Shown: piece after piece, positions 1 to 7,599 of the stretch
Numbering within the stretch: position 1 is the stretch's first letter
How the letters are laid out: every line of letters starts with the position of its first letter
Assembly (NCBI GenBank): GCA_039818945.1
Contig: JBCBSZ010000012.1
Coordinates: 1 to 64,000, forward strand
Source: JBCBSZ01 sp039818945
GTDB taxonomy: Bacteria > Actinomycetota > Acidimicrobiia > Acidimicrobiales > Poriferisodalaceae
Direction: 5' to 3'
DNA length: 64,000 nucleotides
Notes under the pieces: generated by a model
The model's database searches: none
Told to the model about the DNA's origin: nothing
Seen by the model: only the letters and a program-made list of their open reading frames with translations
Position numbers and translations under genes: made by a program

Positions 1-1360
1 GATCGAGCGAGGTCAGCACCCCGTCGACGATGTCGAGGATGTCCGGCATGGCGCGCTCCGCCTCGCCGAGCGCCTGCCCGCACGTCGGCAGGGCCGGGCA
101 GGCCAGGGCGGCCCGCGTCAGCGGCGTGAGCTGCTCGACCAGCGGGATCCCGTGGTCGACGAGCAGGGCATCCACCTCGCCCCGATCCGACTCGCCCAGT
201 CCGCACAGGAGCAGGTTCTGCTGCGGGGTGCAGCGGAGCTCGGGACCGAACCGCTCGACGAGCGCTCGCAGGCCGGTCCGGTAGGCACTTCCCTCGATAT
301 CCCGCACGCGCCCCGAGGGCACGTGGACGCCCAGGAACCAGGAGCCGTCGGCGGCCCGGTGCCATCCGAGGTGGTCGTCCGTGGCCGGGAACGTGTGGGG
401 CGTCGGGGCGTCGAGCGAGCGCCCGACGATCGCCTCCACCCCGCGGCGCACGACGTCGAGGCCGAGTCGGTCGACCACGTACTTGAGCCGCGCCTGCTTG
501 CGGTCCTCACGGTCGCCGTGGTCCCGCTGGAAGACCACGATCGCCTCGATCACCTCCAGCAGGTCGTCGGGCTCGACGTCGGCGAACCAGGAGCCGAGGC
601 GCGGATGGGTGTCGGGGCGGTTGTGGGATCGACCCATCCCACCCCCGATCGCGAGCGTGAAGGAGGCGATCGCACCGTCGACGACGTTCGGGACGATGCC
701 GAGATCGTGGGTGAGCACGTCGACGGAGTTCTCGCCCGGTGCGGCGATGCCGATCTTGAACTTCCTCGGCAGGTAGGCGTCGCCGTAGATCGGCTCGTGG
801 GTGGCCGGCTCGACCGACAGCGCCGGCTCGTCGTCGAGCCACACCTCCGCGTAGGCGGTCGTGTGAGGCCGGAAGTGCGCGGCGATGCGGCCGGCCAGGT
901 CCTGGATCGAGTCGAGCACGCCGCCGAGCGGGGCCGGCGAGGCCATGACGTTGCGCACGACGTCGCCGCACGCTGCGAACGTCGACAGCTCGTTGGCCGC
1001 GATGTCCCGCAGCAGCGGCCGGAGGTGGGGCTTCAGCACGCCGTGGAACTGGATGCCCTGCCTGGTGGTGATGCGGAGCGAGTCCGACCCGACGACATCC
1101 GCCAGCCGGTCCAGGGCCAGCCACTGCTCGGTGTCGAGGCGACCGCCGGGCAGTCCGACCCGGACCATGCAGCTGTGGTCGAGCTCCTCGCCCGCCCGGG
1201 TCCGCTGCCGGCGGGTGTCGCGGTCGTCCTGCTGGTAGATCCCGTGGAACTTCAGGACGGCGACGTCGTCGTGCTCGAACGCCGGCGTCGGCTCGGCCAG
1301 CGCGGCGGCGACGGTGCCGCGCAGATGGCGGCTGGAGCGCTTGACGGCTTCGGCGCTCAT
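1..1360 (-). CDS. Siroheme-dependent sulfite/nitrite reductase, C-terminus cut by the window edge
   Basis: The protein reduces sulfite to sulfide (or nitrite to ammonia in sister enzymes) using a siroheme coupled to a 4Fe-4S cluster. About 453 residues are visible from the ATG at 1360. Two ferrite-reductase repeats are recognisable, including TTRQGIQFHGV near residue 100 and the first cluster cysteine pair ACPALPTCGQ near residue 420. The second cysteine pair lies beyond position 1. The start overlaps the cobA stop as ATGA, so it is the last seen gene of the cysH-siroheme-cobA operon. The cysH partner favours sulfite over nitrite as substrate; that choice is inferred from context. Confidence 0.93.
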   Translation of the reverse strand, partial: MSAEAVKRSSRHLRGTVAAALAEPTPAFEHDDVAVLKFHGIYQQDDRDTRRQRTRAGEELDHSCMVRVGLPGGRLDTEQWLALDRLADVVGSDSLRITTRQGIQFHGVLKPHLRPLLRDIAANELSTFAACGDVVRNVMASPAPLGGVLDSIQDLAGRIAAHFRPHTTAYAEVWLDDEPALSVEPATHEPIYGDAYLPRKFKIGIAAPGENSVDVLTHDLGIVPNVVDGAIASFTLAIGGGMGRSHNRPDTHPRLGSWFADVEPDDLLEVIEAIVVFQRDHGDREDRKQARLKYVVDRLGLDVVRRGVEAIVGRSLDAPTPHTFPATDDHLGWHRAADGSWFLGVHVPSGRVRDIEGSAYRTGLRALVERFGPELRCTPQQNLLLCGLGESDRGEVDALLVDHGIPLVEQLTPLTRAALACPALPTCGQALGEAERAMPDILDIVDGVLTSLD

Positions 1361-2094
1361 GCCGCGAGCTCCAACGACGCCGCGGCGACCTGGCGCACGT
1401 CGAGCGCGGCGGCGGCGCCGATGACGATGACCGACGGCGCCGCGACGGGCCGGCGACCCAGCTCGGCCAGCGCGAGCCGGGTCGTGCGTTGCTCGGGGCG
1501 CCACGCATCGGTGACGACCGCGACGGGGGTCGTCGGCGACAGCCCCTCGCGCTGGAGGCGTTCGGCGAGCTCGCTCGCCCGGCGGGCTCCCATCAGCACG
1601 ACGAGGGTGGTCCCGGTGCGGGCGAGGGCCGCCCAGTCGAGCGGATCGGAGTCGGGGTCCTGGTGCGCGGTCACGATCGTGACCCCGCTCGCGACTCCCC
1701 GCTGCGTGACGGGGATGCCGGCGGCGGCCGGCCCGGCCAGCGCGGAGGAGACACCGGGGACGAGCTCGACGTCGATGCCAGCAGCGCAGAGGGCGGCGGA
1801 CTCCTCGCCGCCGCGCCCGAAGACGAACGGGTCGCCGCCCTTGAGCCGTACGACCGAGCGCCCGGTCGAACCGAGCTCGATGAGCAGCGCATCGATGTCG
1901 CGCTGCCGCCACGAGGGTCGACCGCCGCGCTTGCCGACGTCGGTCACCTCGGCCGCCGGCGGCACGAGCTCGAGGACGCGGTCGTCGACCAGGCTGTCGT
2001 GCACGACGTGGTCGGCGCAGGAGAGGAGCTCGGCGGCGCGTCGGGTGAGCAGGCCGGGGTCGCCGGGTCCGGCCCCGACGAGATGGACGGTCAT
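1357..2094 (-). CDS. cobA: Uroporphyrinogen-III C-methyltransferase
   Basis: This enzyme adds two methyl groups from S-adenosylmethionine to uroporphyrinogen III to make precorrin-2, the precursor of siroheme. At 245 residues it is the usual single-domain size. Visible family motifs are VHLVGAGPGDPGLLT at the N-terminus, VVRLKGGDPFVFGRGGEE near residue 80, VPGVSSALAGPAAAGIPVTQR near 105, and a C-terminal VIVIGAA strand. Both ends overlap neighbours by four bases (ATGA), which supports translational coupling with the dehydrogenase upstream and the sulfite reductase downstream. Its likely role here is to supply siroheme to that reductase. Confidence 0.95.
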   Translation of the reverse strand: MTVHLVGAGPGDPGLLTRRAAELLSCADHVVHDSLVDDRVLELVPPAAEVTDVGKRGGRPSWRQRDIDALLIELGSTGRSVVRLKGGDPFVFGRGGEESAALCAAGIDVELVPGVSSALAGPAAAGIPVTQRGVASGVTIVTAHQDPDSDPLDWAALARTGTTLVVLMGARRASELAERLQREGLSPTTPVAVVTDAWRPEQRTTRLALAELGRRPVAAPSVIVIGAAAALDVRQVAAASLELAA

Positions 2095-2771
2095 GACGTG
2101 TGCTCCTCTTCGGTGGCGTGGTCCTTGGGGAGTTCGAGATGCCGCCGCAGCAGCCGGCGGGCGTCGGGAAGGTGGCCGTTCCTCACCATGTCGTGGAGGC
2201 CGTCGTCGAACGCGGCGGCCCAGCCGTCGATCTCGGTCGGCCGCCCGGCGGAGCGCAGCTCGGTGCGAGCCTCCACGAGGAGCGCGAGGAGATCGTCGAG
2301 GTCGGGTCCGAGCTGGGCGGCGAGCTGCCGGCGCAGCCAGGAGGACAGCGCCGGCGACCGGCCGTTGGTCGACACGGTCACGGTGAGGTCGTCGCGCCGA
2401 ACGATCGCCGGGAGGGTGAACGAGCAGTTCGCCGGGTCGTCGGCGGAGTTCACCCACACCCCCGCAGCGTCCGCGTCGAGGTAGACGCGCCGGTCGACCT
2501 CGGGGACGCCGGTCGCCGTGACGGCGAGGCGGTAGCTGGCGACCTCGCCGCGCCGGTAGGGCCGCCGGTGCCACCGCACCTGGCCGGATCGGTCCAGGTC
2601 GGCGATCTCGTCGGTCGCGATCGGGGCGACGACGGTGATGCGGGCTCCGGCCGCCCGGAGGCCTCCGAGCTTGCGGGTGGCGATCGGTCCACCACCCACG
2701 AGGAGGACGCGCTGTCGGTCGAGCGCCAGGTTCACCGGGAACAGCGGCGCCGCTGCGGTGGCGGCGCTCAC
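2091..2771 (-). CDS. Precorrin-2 dehydrogenase / sirohydrochlorin ferrochelatase (siroheme synthase N-terminal type)
   Basis: Oxidises precorrin-2 with NAD and probably inserts iron, the steps following CobA in siroheme synthesis. The 226-residue protein starts at a GTG that overlaps the cysH stop as GTGA. The Rossmann motif VLLVGGGPIATRKLGGL lies near residue 17, followed by the family pattern VWVNSADDPANCSFTLPAIVRRDDLTV split across residues ~100-127 and STNGRSPALSSWLR. In enterobacteria this domain is fused to CobA as CysG; here it is a separate gene directly upstream of cobA, as in Met8-like organisation. Whether this protein itself is the ferrochelatase cannot be told from sequence alone. 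Confidence 0.9.
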   Translation of the reverse strand: MSAATAAAPLFPVNLALDRQRVLLVGGGPIATRKLGGLRAAGARITVVAPIATDEIADLDRSGQVRWHRRPYRRGEVASYRLAVTATGVPEVDRRVYLDADAAGVWVNSADDPANCSFTLPAIVRRDDLTVTVSTNGRSPALSSWLRRQLAAQLGPDLDDLLALLVEARTELRSAGRPTEIDGWAAAFDDGLHDMVRNGHLPDARRLLRRHLELPKDHATEEEHTS

Positions 2772-3442
2772 CCGTGGATCCCGCACTCGGAGCGGGCCTC
2801 GCCGGCCCAGCGTCCGTCCCGGCCGCGACCGGGTTCGGTGCACGGCCAGCAGCCGATCGACTCGTACCCCTGGACCGAGAGCGGGTGGACGATCAGCCCC
2901 CGTTCCTCCGCGTACGCCTCGACGGCGTCGTCGTCCCAGGCGGCGAGGGGGTTGAACTTGAGGAGGCCGCGTCGGTCGAGCTCGACGACGGGCGTCGCGG
3001 CGCGGTCGGGGGAGTCGGTGCGGCGCAGGCCCGACAGCCACCCGGTGCGGCCGGCGAGCGCCCGGTTCATCGGCTCGACCTTCCTGGCCGCGCAGCAGGC
3101 GGTCGTGCCGGTGGCCCAGAGATCGGTGGCGTCGAGGTCGGGCCGCTCGACGCGCAGGTCGATGCCGTAGCGAGCCTGCGCCCGCCGCACGGTCTCGAGC
3201 GTCTCGGCGAAGTGGAAGCCGGTGTCGAGGAAGACGACGGGAACGTCGGGTGCGATCGACATCGTGAGATCGAGGAGCACGACGTCGGCGAACGACGACA
3301 ACAGGACGAGGTCCGGTCCGGCCAGCTCGACGGCACGACGGACGACGGCCTCGGCCGGCGCTCCCTCGAGCTCGACGGCGAGCTCGGAGACATCGGTCGC
3401 GGAGCGCCGCCGGGCGGGCGCGGCGACGGGTGTGGGGGTCAT
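2768..3442 (-). CDS. cysH: Assimilatory adenylylsulfate (APS) reductase
   Basis: Reduces activated sulfate to sulfite with thioredoxin as donor. The 224-residue protein has the PAPS-reductase fold with LLSSFADVV near residue 48 and FLDTGFHFAET near 71. Two cysteine pairs (C116/C117 in TACCAARK and C198/C201 in GCWPC) are the 4Fe-4S ligands that mark APS-specific rather than PAPS-specific enzymes, and SECGIHG at the end carries catalytic C220. The ATG at 3442 is chosen because a promoter ends only seven bases upstream. A TTG six codons further upstream is possible but would lie inside the -10 region. First gene of the sulfur operon. Confidence 0.95.
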   Translation of the reverse strand: MTPTPVAAPARRRSATDVSELAVELEGAPAEAVVRRAVELAGPDLVLLSSFADVVLLDLTMSIAPDVPVVFLDTGFHFAETLETVRRAQARYGIDLRVERPDLDATDLWATGTTACCAARKVEPMNRALAGRTGWLSGLRRTDSPDRAATPVVELDRRGLLKFNPLAAWDDDAVEAYAEERGLIVHPLSVQGYESIGCWPCTEPGRGRDGRWAGEARSECGIHG

Positions 3443-3449
3443 GGCGAGC

Positions 3450-3479
3450 AATATCGACAAAACCGACTGGAAAAGTCAA
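3450..3479 (-). promoter_or_regulatory. Promoter of the cysH sulfur-assimilation operon
   Basis: On the minus strand TTGACT (3479-3474) is followed after 18 bases by GATATT (3455-3450), and the cysH ATG begins seven bases later. This is the clearest -35/-10 pair in the window and implies a leaderless mRNA. The short divergent region to the CoA-transferase holds both promoters. Confidence 0.6.
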
Positions 3480-3504
3480 GAATTACTTCGGCGAACCCGA
3501 TGAC

Positions 3505-3510
3505 TACCGT
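3505..3510 (+). promoter_or_regulatory. -10 box of CaiB-type CoA-transferase gene
   Basis: TACCGT fits TANNNT and lies six bases before the GTG at 3517, the spacing expected for a leaderless actinobacterial transcript. No convincing -35 was found. Confidence 0.45.
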
Positions 3511-3516
3511 GCTGGC

Positions 3517-4698
3517 GTGCTGCTGCTCGACGGGATCCGCGTGCTCGACTTCGGCCGCTACATCGCCGGCCCCTTCTGCGCGGCGCTGCTGGGCGACCTC
3601 GGCGCCGATGTCATCCGTGTCGAGCGGGTGGGCGGTGGCGAGGACCGCTTCGTCGGCGCGGTCGCGCCCGACGGGTCCGGACCGATGTACCTCCAGGTGA
3701 ACCGGGGGAAGCGTTCGCTCACCCTCGACCCCCGGTCGCCGTCGGGGCGGGAGATCGTGGCCCGGCTCGTCACGACGGCGGACGTGGTCGTGGCCAACCT
3801 CCCCGAGCGCGGCCTGCGTGCGATCGGCCTCGACGAGGACTCGCTGCGCGCCCACCGCGCCGATGTGGTGCTCACGGCCATCAGCGCCTTCGGGTGGGAG
3901 GGGCCCCACGCCGACCGTGTGGGCTTCGACGGCGTCGCCCAGGTCATGTCGGGTGCGGCCCATCTGACCGGCCGACCCGGCGACCCGACCAAGCTCTACG
4001 CGCCGTGGGTCGACGTCATGACGGCGACCAACGCGGCGATGGGAACCCTCGCCGCGCTGTGGCGACGCGAACGCACCGGCGAGGGGCAGGTCGTCGAGGG
4101 TGCGCTGCTGCGGAGCGCGCTCACGGTCACGAACGCCCTGTTGATGGAGCAGGAGCAGTTGGCGATCGATCGGCAGCCGGAGGGCAGCCGCACGCAGATC
4201 GCCGCGCCGGCCGACGTCTTCGGCACGACCGATGGCGCGGTGCTGATCCAGGTCGTCGGCGACCCGATCTTCGCCCGCATCGCCGAGGTGATCGGCGCCG
4301 ACGAGTGGCTCGACGATCCGTCCCTGCGAGGCGACGACGCCCGCGCCGCGCGGCGGGGCGAGCTCTGCGACCGCGTCGCCACCTGGTGTCGGGCGCGGAC
4401 GACCGGCGAGGCGCTCGGGAAGCTCGAGGCGGCCAGGGTCCCGGCCGGGCCGGTCCTGACGCCCCAACAGGCCCTCGACGACCCCCATGCCGAGGCGGCG
4501 GGATGGTGGCGCCACCACGACTACCCCGGGCTCGACCAGGCCGCTCGGGTCCTCGGCTTCCCCGTGCGGTTGGGCCCGGACGACCCGGCGGTGGATCGTC
4601 GGGCGCCGACCGTCGGCGAGCACACCGCCGAGGTCCTGGGCGAGCTCGGCTACGGGCCGGCGGAGATCGGCGCGTTGCGAGACGACGGGGTCATCTGA
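3517..4698 (+). CDS. CaiB/BaiF family (class III) CoA-transferase
   Basis: Class III CoA-transferases move CoA between an acyl-CoA donor and a carboxylic acid; related family members include alpha-methylacyl-CoA racemases. The 393-residue length is normal. The N-terminus LLLDGIRVLDFGRYIAGPF and the GADVIRVERVGGGEDR loop are typical, and GFDGVAQVMSGAAHLTG near residue 140 contains the expected catalytic aspartate. The GTG at 3517 follows a -10 box by six bases. The open frame extends further upstream, but that segment would overlap cysH and its promoter. Crotonase genes follow on the same strand, consistent with acyl-CoA catabolism; the actual substrate is unknown. Confidence 0.88.
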   Translation: MLLLDGIRVLDFGRYIAGPFCAALLGDLGADVIRVERVGGGEDRFVGAVAPDGSGPMYLQVNRGKRSLTLDPRSPSGREIVARLVTTADVVVANLPERGLRAIGLDEDSLRAHRADVVLTAISAFGWEGPHADRVGFDGVAQVMSGAAHLTGRPGDPTKLYAPWVDVMTATNAAMGTLAALWRRERTGEGQVVEGALLRSALTVTNALLMEQEQLAIDRQPEGSRTQIAAPADVFGTTDGAVLIQVVGDPIFARIAEVIGADEWLDDPSLRGDDARAARRGELCDRVATWCRARTTGEALGKLEAARVPAGPVLTPQQALDDPHAEAAGWWRHHDYPGLDQAARVLGFPVRLGPDDPAVDRRAPTVGEHTAEVLGELGYGPAEIGALRDDGVI

Positions 4699-4713
4699 GC
4701 TGCCGAGCAGGAC

Positions 4714-4742
4714 GGTGACCACGAGCGGCTGACCGGGTCACC
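4714..4742 (+). terminator. Weak hairpin after CoA-transferase gene
   Basis: GGTGACC (4714-4720) and GGTCACC (4736-4742) can pair around a 15-base loop, between the CoA-transferase stop and the next promoter. There is no U-tract, so it is only a candidate. Confidence 0.25.
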
Positions 4743-4755
4743 GGAGCCACGGCAC

Positions 4756-4761
4756 TAGCCT
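4756..4761 (+). promoter_or_regulatory. -10 box of first crotonase gene
   Basis: TAGCCT matches TANNNT and ends eight bases before the ATG at 4770, again suggesting a leaderless or very short leader transcript. Confidence 0.4.
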
Positions 4762-4769
4762 CGCCGCCC

Positions 4770-5531
4770 ATGGTCGAGCTCGAGATCGAAGGTCACGTCG
4801 CCATCTTGACGATCGACCGCCCGGAGGCCCGCAACGCGGTCAACGGTGCGGTCGCCTCGTCGATGGAGGCCCACATCGACCGCGTCGAGGAGGACGACGA
4901 GCTCTGGATCGCGATCGTCGCCGGCAACGGGCCCGTCTTCTCCGCAGGCGCCGACCTGAAGGAGGTCGCGGCCGGCAACGGCGCGGCCCTCGGCACCAAG
5001 CGGGGCGGGTTCGGTGGGATCGCCCGGCGGGAGCGTTCGAAGCCGTTCATCGCCGCCGTCGACGGACCGGCGCTCGCCGGTGGCTGCGAGATCGTCCTCT
5101 CGTGCGACCTCGTGGTGGCCTCTGACGCCGCACGGTTCGGGATCCCCGAGGTCAAGCGGTCGCTGATCGCCGGTGCCGGCGGGCTCTTCCGCCTGCCCCG
5201 GGCGCTGCCCCGCAACGTCGCGATGGAGTTGGCGCTGACCGGTGACCCGATCCCGGCCCAGCGGGCCTACGACCTCGGCCTGGTCAACGTCCTGTGCGAG
5301 GCGGGCACCGCGCTCGACGAGGCCAAGGCGTTGGCGCAGCGCATCGAGGTGAACGCACCGGTCGCCGTGCGCAACTCCCGACGCGTCGTGGCCGAGGGCA
5401 TGCTGGCGTCGGACGACGAGGCCTGGCGCCTGACGAACGAGCTGATGGCCGAGGTGATGCGCACCGACGACTTCCAGGAGGGGCCGCGGGCGTTCATCGA
5501 GAAGCGGGCGCCGAGGTGGACCGGCCGGTAG
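4770..5531 (+). CDS. Enoyl-CoA hydratase/isomerase (crotonase) family protein
   Basis: A 253-residue crotonase-fold enzyme, probably hydrating or isomerising an enoyl-CoA. The first oxyanion-hole segment GPVFSAGADLKEVAAGNG lies near residue 55 and the second, GPALAGGCEIVLSCDLVVASD, near residue 105, with E in FGIPEVKRSL at the position of the usual second catalytic acid. The C-terminus ends FIEKRAPRW, close to the FxEKRxPxW ending common in fatty-acid beta-oxidation hydratases. It leads a plus-strand run with arfB, a second crotonase and mutM; its 3' end overlaps arfB. Confidence 0.92.
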   Translation: MVELEIEGHVAILTIDRPEARNAVNGAVASSMEAHIDRVEEDDELWIAIVAGNGPVFSAGADLKEVAAGNGAALGTKRGGFGGIARRERSKPFIAAVDGPALAGGCEIVLSCDLVVASDAARFGIPEVKRSLIAGAGGLFRLPRALPRNVAMELALTGDPIPAQRAYDLGLVNVLCEAGTALDEAKALAQRIEVNAPVAVRNSRRVVAEGMLASDDEAWRLTNELMAEVMRTDDFQEGPRAFIEKRAPRWTGR

Positions 5532-5941
5532 GGCCGGTCCTGCGGCCGGCACCGGGCGTGGTGGTCCCCGTCTCGGTGATCACGTGGCGCTTCGACACCG
5601 CCGGCGGGCCCGGCGGCCAGCACGCCAACCGGTCGGCGACGCGGGCCGAGGCCACGCTGGAGCTCGACGATCTCGACGGGGTCGATGACGCGGTCGTCGC
5701 CCGCTGGCGGGAACGATTCGGGCCGCGGGTGGTCGTCGCCGTGGCGCAGACCCGATCGCAGACCCGCAACCGCGAGCTCGCCGTCGAAGAGCTGGAGCGG
5801 CGGCTCGGCACCGCGCTGCGCCGCGAGAAGCCCCGGCGGCCGACGAAGCCGTCCCGAGGGGCCCAGCGGCGGCGGGTCGAGCAGAAGCGGCGCCGCTCGG
5901 AGACCAAGCAGCGACGACGCAAGCCTCGGTTCGACGACTGA
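5516..5941 (+). CDS. arfB: ArfB-type peptidyl-tRNA hydrolase (ribosome rescue)
   Basis: Related to class I release factors but lacking codon-recognition domains. The family releases nascent chains from stalled ribosomes. The GGQ loop is present as TAGGPGGQHANRSATR at residues ~27-42, preceded by the strand pattern VVVPVSVITWRFD, and the tail (RREKPRRPTKPSRGAQRRR and following) is strongly basic, as needed to enter the mRNA channel. The GTG at 5516, inside the end of the crotonase gene, is chosen so that the strand before the GGQ loop is complete; GTG codons at 5558, 5561 and 5576 are alternatives. Length is 141 residues. Confidence 0.85.
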   Translation: MDRPVGPVLRPAPGVVVPVSVITWRFDTAGGPGGQHANRSATRAEATLELDDLDGVDDAVVARWRERFGPRVVVAVAQTRSQTRNRELAVEELERRLGTALRREKPRRPTKPSRGAQRRRVEQKRRRSETKQRRRKPRFDD

Positions 5942-5987
5942 TCGCGGACCCGGCAGCATGTCGGCGACGAGCAGGAGGGGAAGCGCT

Positions 5988-6761
5988 GTGGAGGGTGTCG
6001 AGACGATCCGGGTCGAGATCGACGGGCCGGTCGGGCACCTCACGCTCGCCCGGCCCGAGAAGTTGAACCCGCTGTCCGCCCGGTGCCTCGACGAGCTGGC
6101 CCGAGCGGCGGCGTGGTTCGACGGGCAGCCCGAGGTGCGGTCGGTGATCGTTCGCGGCGAGGGCCGGGCCTTCTCGGCGGGAGCCGATCTCGAGGCCTTC
6201 ACCGGCGCGGTCGCCGGCTGGTCGCCCCGGGAGGGGGCGGAGCTGGGTCGGCGGATGGTCATCGCCATCGAGGGCATGCGGGCCACGACGATCTCCGCCG
6301 TGCACGGGCACTGCGTCGGTGGCGCCGTGCTGCTGGCGGCGGCCTGCGATCTGCGGATCGCCGATGCGGAGGCCCGCTTCTCCATCCCCGAGGTCGATCT
6401 CGGCATCCCGCTCGCGTGGTCGGGGATCCCGCGGCTGGTGCGCGAGATCGGGCCGGCAGCGACCAAGGACCTGGTGCTCACGTGTCGCCCGTTCGGCGCG
6501 GCCGAGGCCCAGGCCGCCGGCCTGATCACGCGGGTCGTGGCGGTCGGCGACCTCGAGCGCGAGGCCGAGGAGTTGGCCCGTGCGATGGCGCAGCGGTCGG
6601 AGTACGCGGTCACGGCGGTCCTCGAGGCGGTCGACGCCTGCGCCGAGGAGATGGTCGCCACCGGTCGGTCCGCGTCCGACGCCGATCAGCTCGTCTTCGC
6701 GCTCCGCGATCCGGGCAGCCAGGAGGCTCGTCAGCGCTATCTCAGCGAGCGGGGCCGATAG
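5988..6761 (+). CDS. Enoyl-CoA hydratase/isomerase family protein
   Basis: A second crotonase-fold protein, 257 residues, different from its neighbour. It has GRAFSAGADLEAFTGAV near residue 58 and ISAVHGHCVGGAVLLAAACDL near 100, the two oxyanion-hole loops, then FSIPEVDLGIPLAW. The GTG at 5988 is preferred because AGGAGGGG lies seven bases upstream; an in-frame ATG at 5958 has no such site. It lies between arfB and mutM in a closely spaced plus-strand run, and its stop is only four bases before the mutM start. Substrate unknown. Confidence 0.88.
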   Translation: MEGVETIRVEIDGPVGHLTLARPEKLNPLSARCLDELARAAAWFDGQPEVRSVIVRGEGRAFSAGADLEAFTGAVAGWSPREGAELGRRMVIAIEGMRATTISAVHGHCVGGAVLLAAACDLRIADAEARFSIPEVDLGIPLAWSGIPRLVREIGPAATKDLVLTCRPFGAAEAQAAGLITRVVAVGDLEREAEELARAMAQRSEYAVTAVLEAVDACAEEMVATGRSASDADQLVFALRDPGSQEARQRYLSERGR

Positions 6762-6765
6762 CGGC

Positions 6766-7563
6766 GTGCCCGAGCTCCCGGAGGTCGAGACGATCCGTCG
6801 GGGACTCGAACCGGTGCTGTCGGGGCGCCGCATCGTCGACGCCCGGGCCTTCCCGCACCCCAAGTTCACCCCGGCGCTCGACGCGGTGGGGCCGTTCGTC
6901 ACCGGCGTGTCCCGGCGGGGCAAGTACCTCCTCGTCGGGCTCGACGACGACCGGGAGCTCGTCGTGCACCTGGGGATGACGGGTCAGCTCCGCCTGGTCG
7001 ACGGTGAGCCGGATCCCTACGAGCGTGCGGCCTGGGCGCTCGACGACGGTTCGACCCTCGGCTTCCGCGATGTGCGCCGCTTCGGGCGGATCCGGGTCGT
7101 CCCCTCCGGCGAGTACGGCTCGATCCCGACGCTCGCCGCCCTCGGGCCGGAGCCCTTCGGCGACGAGTTCACGGCCCGCGGCCTCCACGCAGCGCTGTCC
7201 CGGAGTCGGGCCCGGCTGAAGACCCAGTTGCTCTCGCAACGGCCGGTCGCCGGCGTCGGCAACATCTACGCCGACGAGGCGCTGTGGGCGGCACGACTCG
7301 ATCCCGGGAGTCGCCGGATCTCGCGGCCCGGCGCCGAACGCCTCCATGCCGCGATCGTCGAGGCGCTGCGCGCCGGCGTCGAGCACGGCGGCACGACGTT
7401 GCGCGACTACCGCACCGTCGACGACGGCGAAGGCGGGCACCAGCACCACCTCCGCTGCTACGGCCGGGCCGGGGAGCCGTGCGATCGATGTGGCGAGCTC
7501 CTGCGCCGCCGGGTGATCGACGGGCGCTCCGCGACCTCGTGTCCGGGGTGTCAACGTCGATGA
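6766..7563 (+). CDS. mutM: Formamidopyrimidine-DNA glycosylase
   Basis: Excises oxidised purines such as 8-oxoguanine and cuts the abasic site. The protein begins PELPEVETIRRGLEPVL after the GTG-encoded residue, giving the catalytic N-terminal proline and glutamate. A helix-two-turn-helix segment (LLSQRPVAGVGNIYADEALW, ~residues 155-174) precedes the C-terminal zinc finger with cysteine pairs CDRC and CPGC. At 265 residues it is full length. The gene directly precedes an SNF2 helicase behind an SOS-box-like palindrome, so DNA-repair functions are clustered here. Confidence 0.95.
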   Translation: MPELPEVETIRRGLEPVLSGRRIVDARAFPHPKFTPALDAVGPFVTGVSRRGKYLLVGLDDDRELVVHLGMTGQLRLVDGEPDPYERAAWALDDGSTLGFRDVRRFGRIRVVPSGEYGSIPTLAALGPEPFGDEFTARGLHAALSRSRARLKTQLLSQRPVAGVGNIYADEALWAARLDPGSRRISRPGAERLHAAIVEALRAGVEHGGTTLRDYRTVDDGEGGHQHHLRCYGRAGEPCDRCGELLRRRVIDGRSATSCPGCQRR

Positions 7564-7570
7564 TGCGGGA

Positions 7571-7586
7571 GCGAACGTCCGTTCGA
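7571..7586. promoter_or_regulatory. LexA (SOS) box-like palindrome
   Basis: GCGAACGTCCGTTCGA matches the actinobacterial LexA site TCGAAC-N4-GTTCGA at all but the first base. It abuts and partly overlaps the promoter of the SNF2 helicase gene (TAGTCT at 7587-7592). A third half-site, TCGAACG, follows at 7592-7598. Confidence 0.6.
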
Positions 7587-7592
7587 TAGTCT
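7587..7592 (+). promoter_or_regulatory. -10 box of SNF2 helicase gene
   Basis: TAGTCT lies seven bases before the GTG at 7600, which suggests leaderless transcription. The LexA-like palindrome sits immediately upstream. Confidence 0.5.
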
Positions 7593-7599
7593 CGAACGG

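Noticed and set aside
3443..3460. TTG at 3460 as the cysH start
   Set aside because: It would put the start codon upstream of the -10 box that fits so well before ATG 3442, and the six extra residues are not conserved family sequence.
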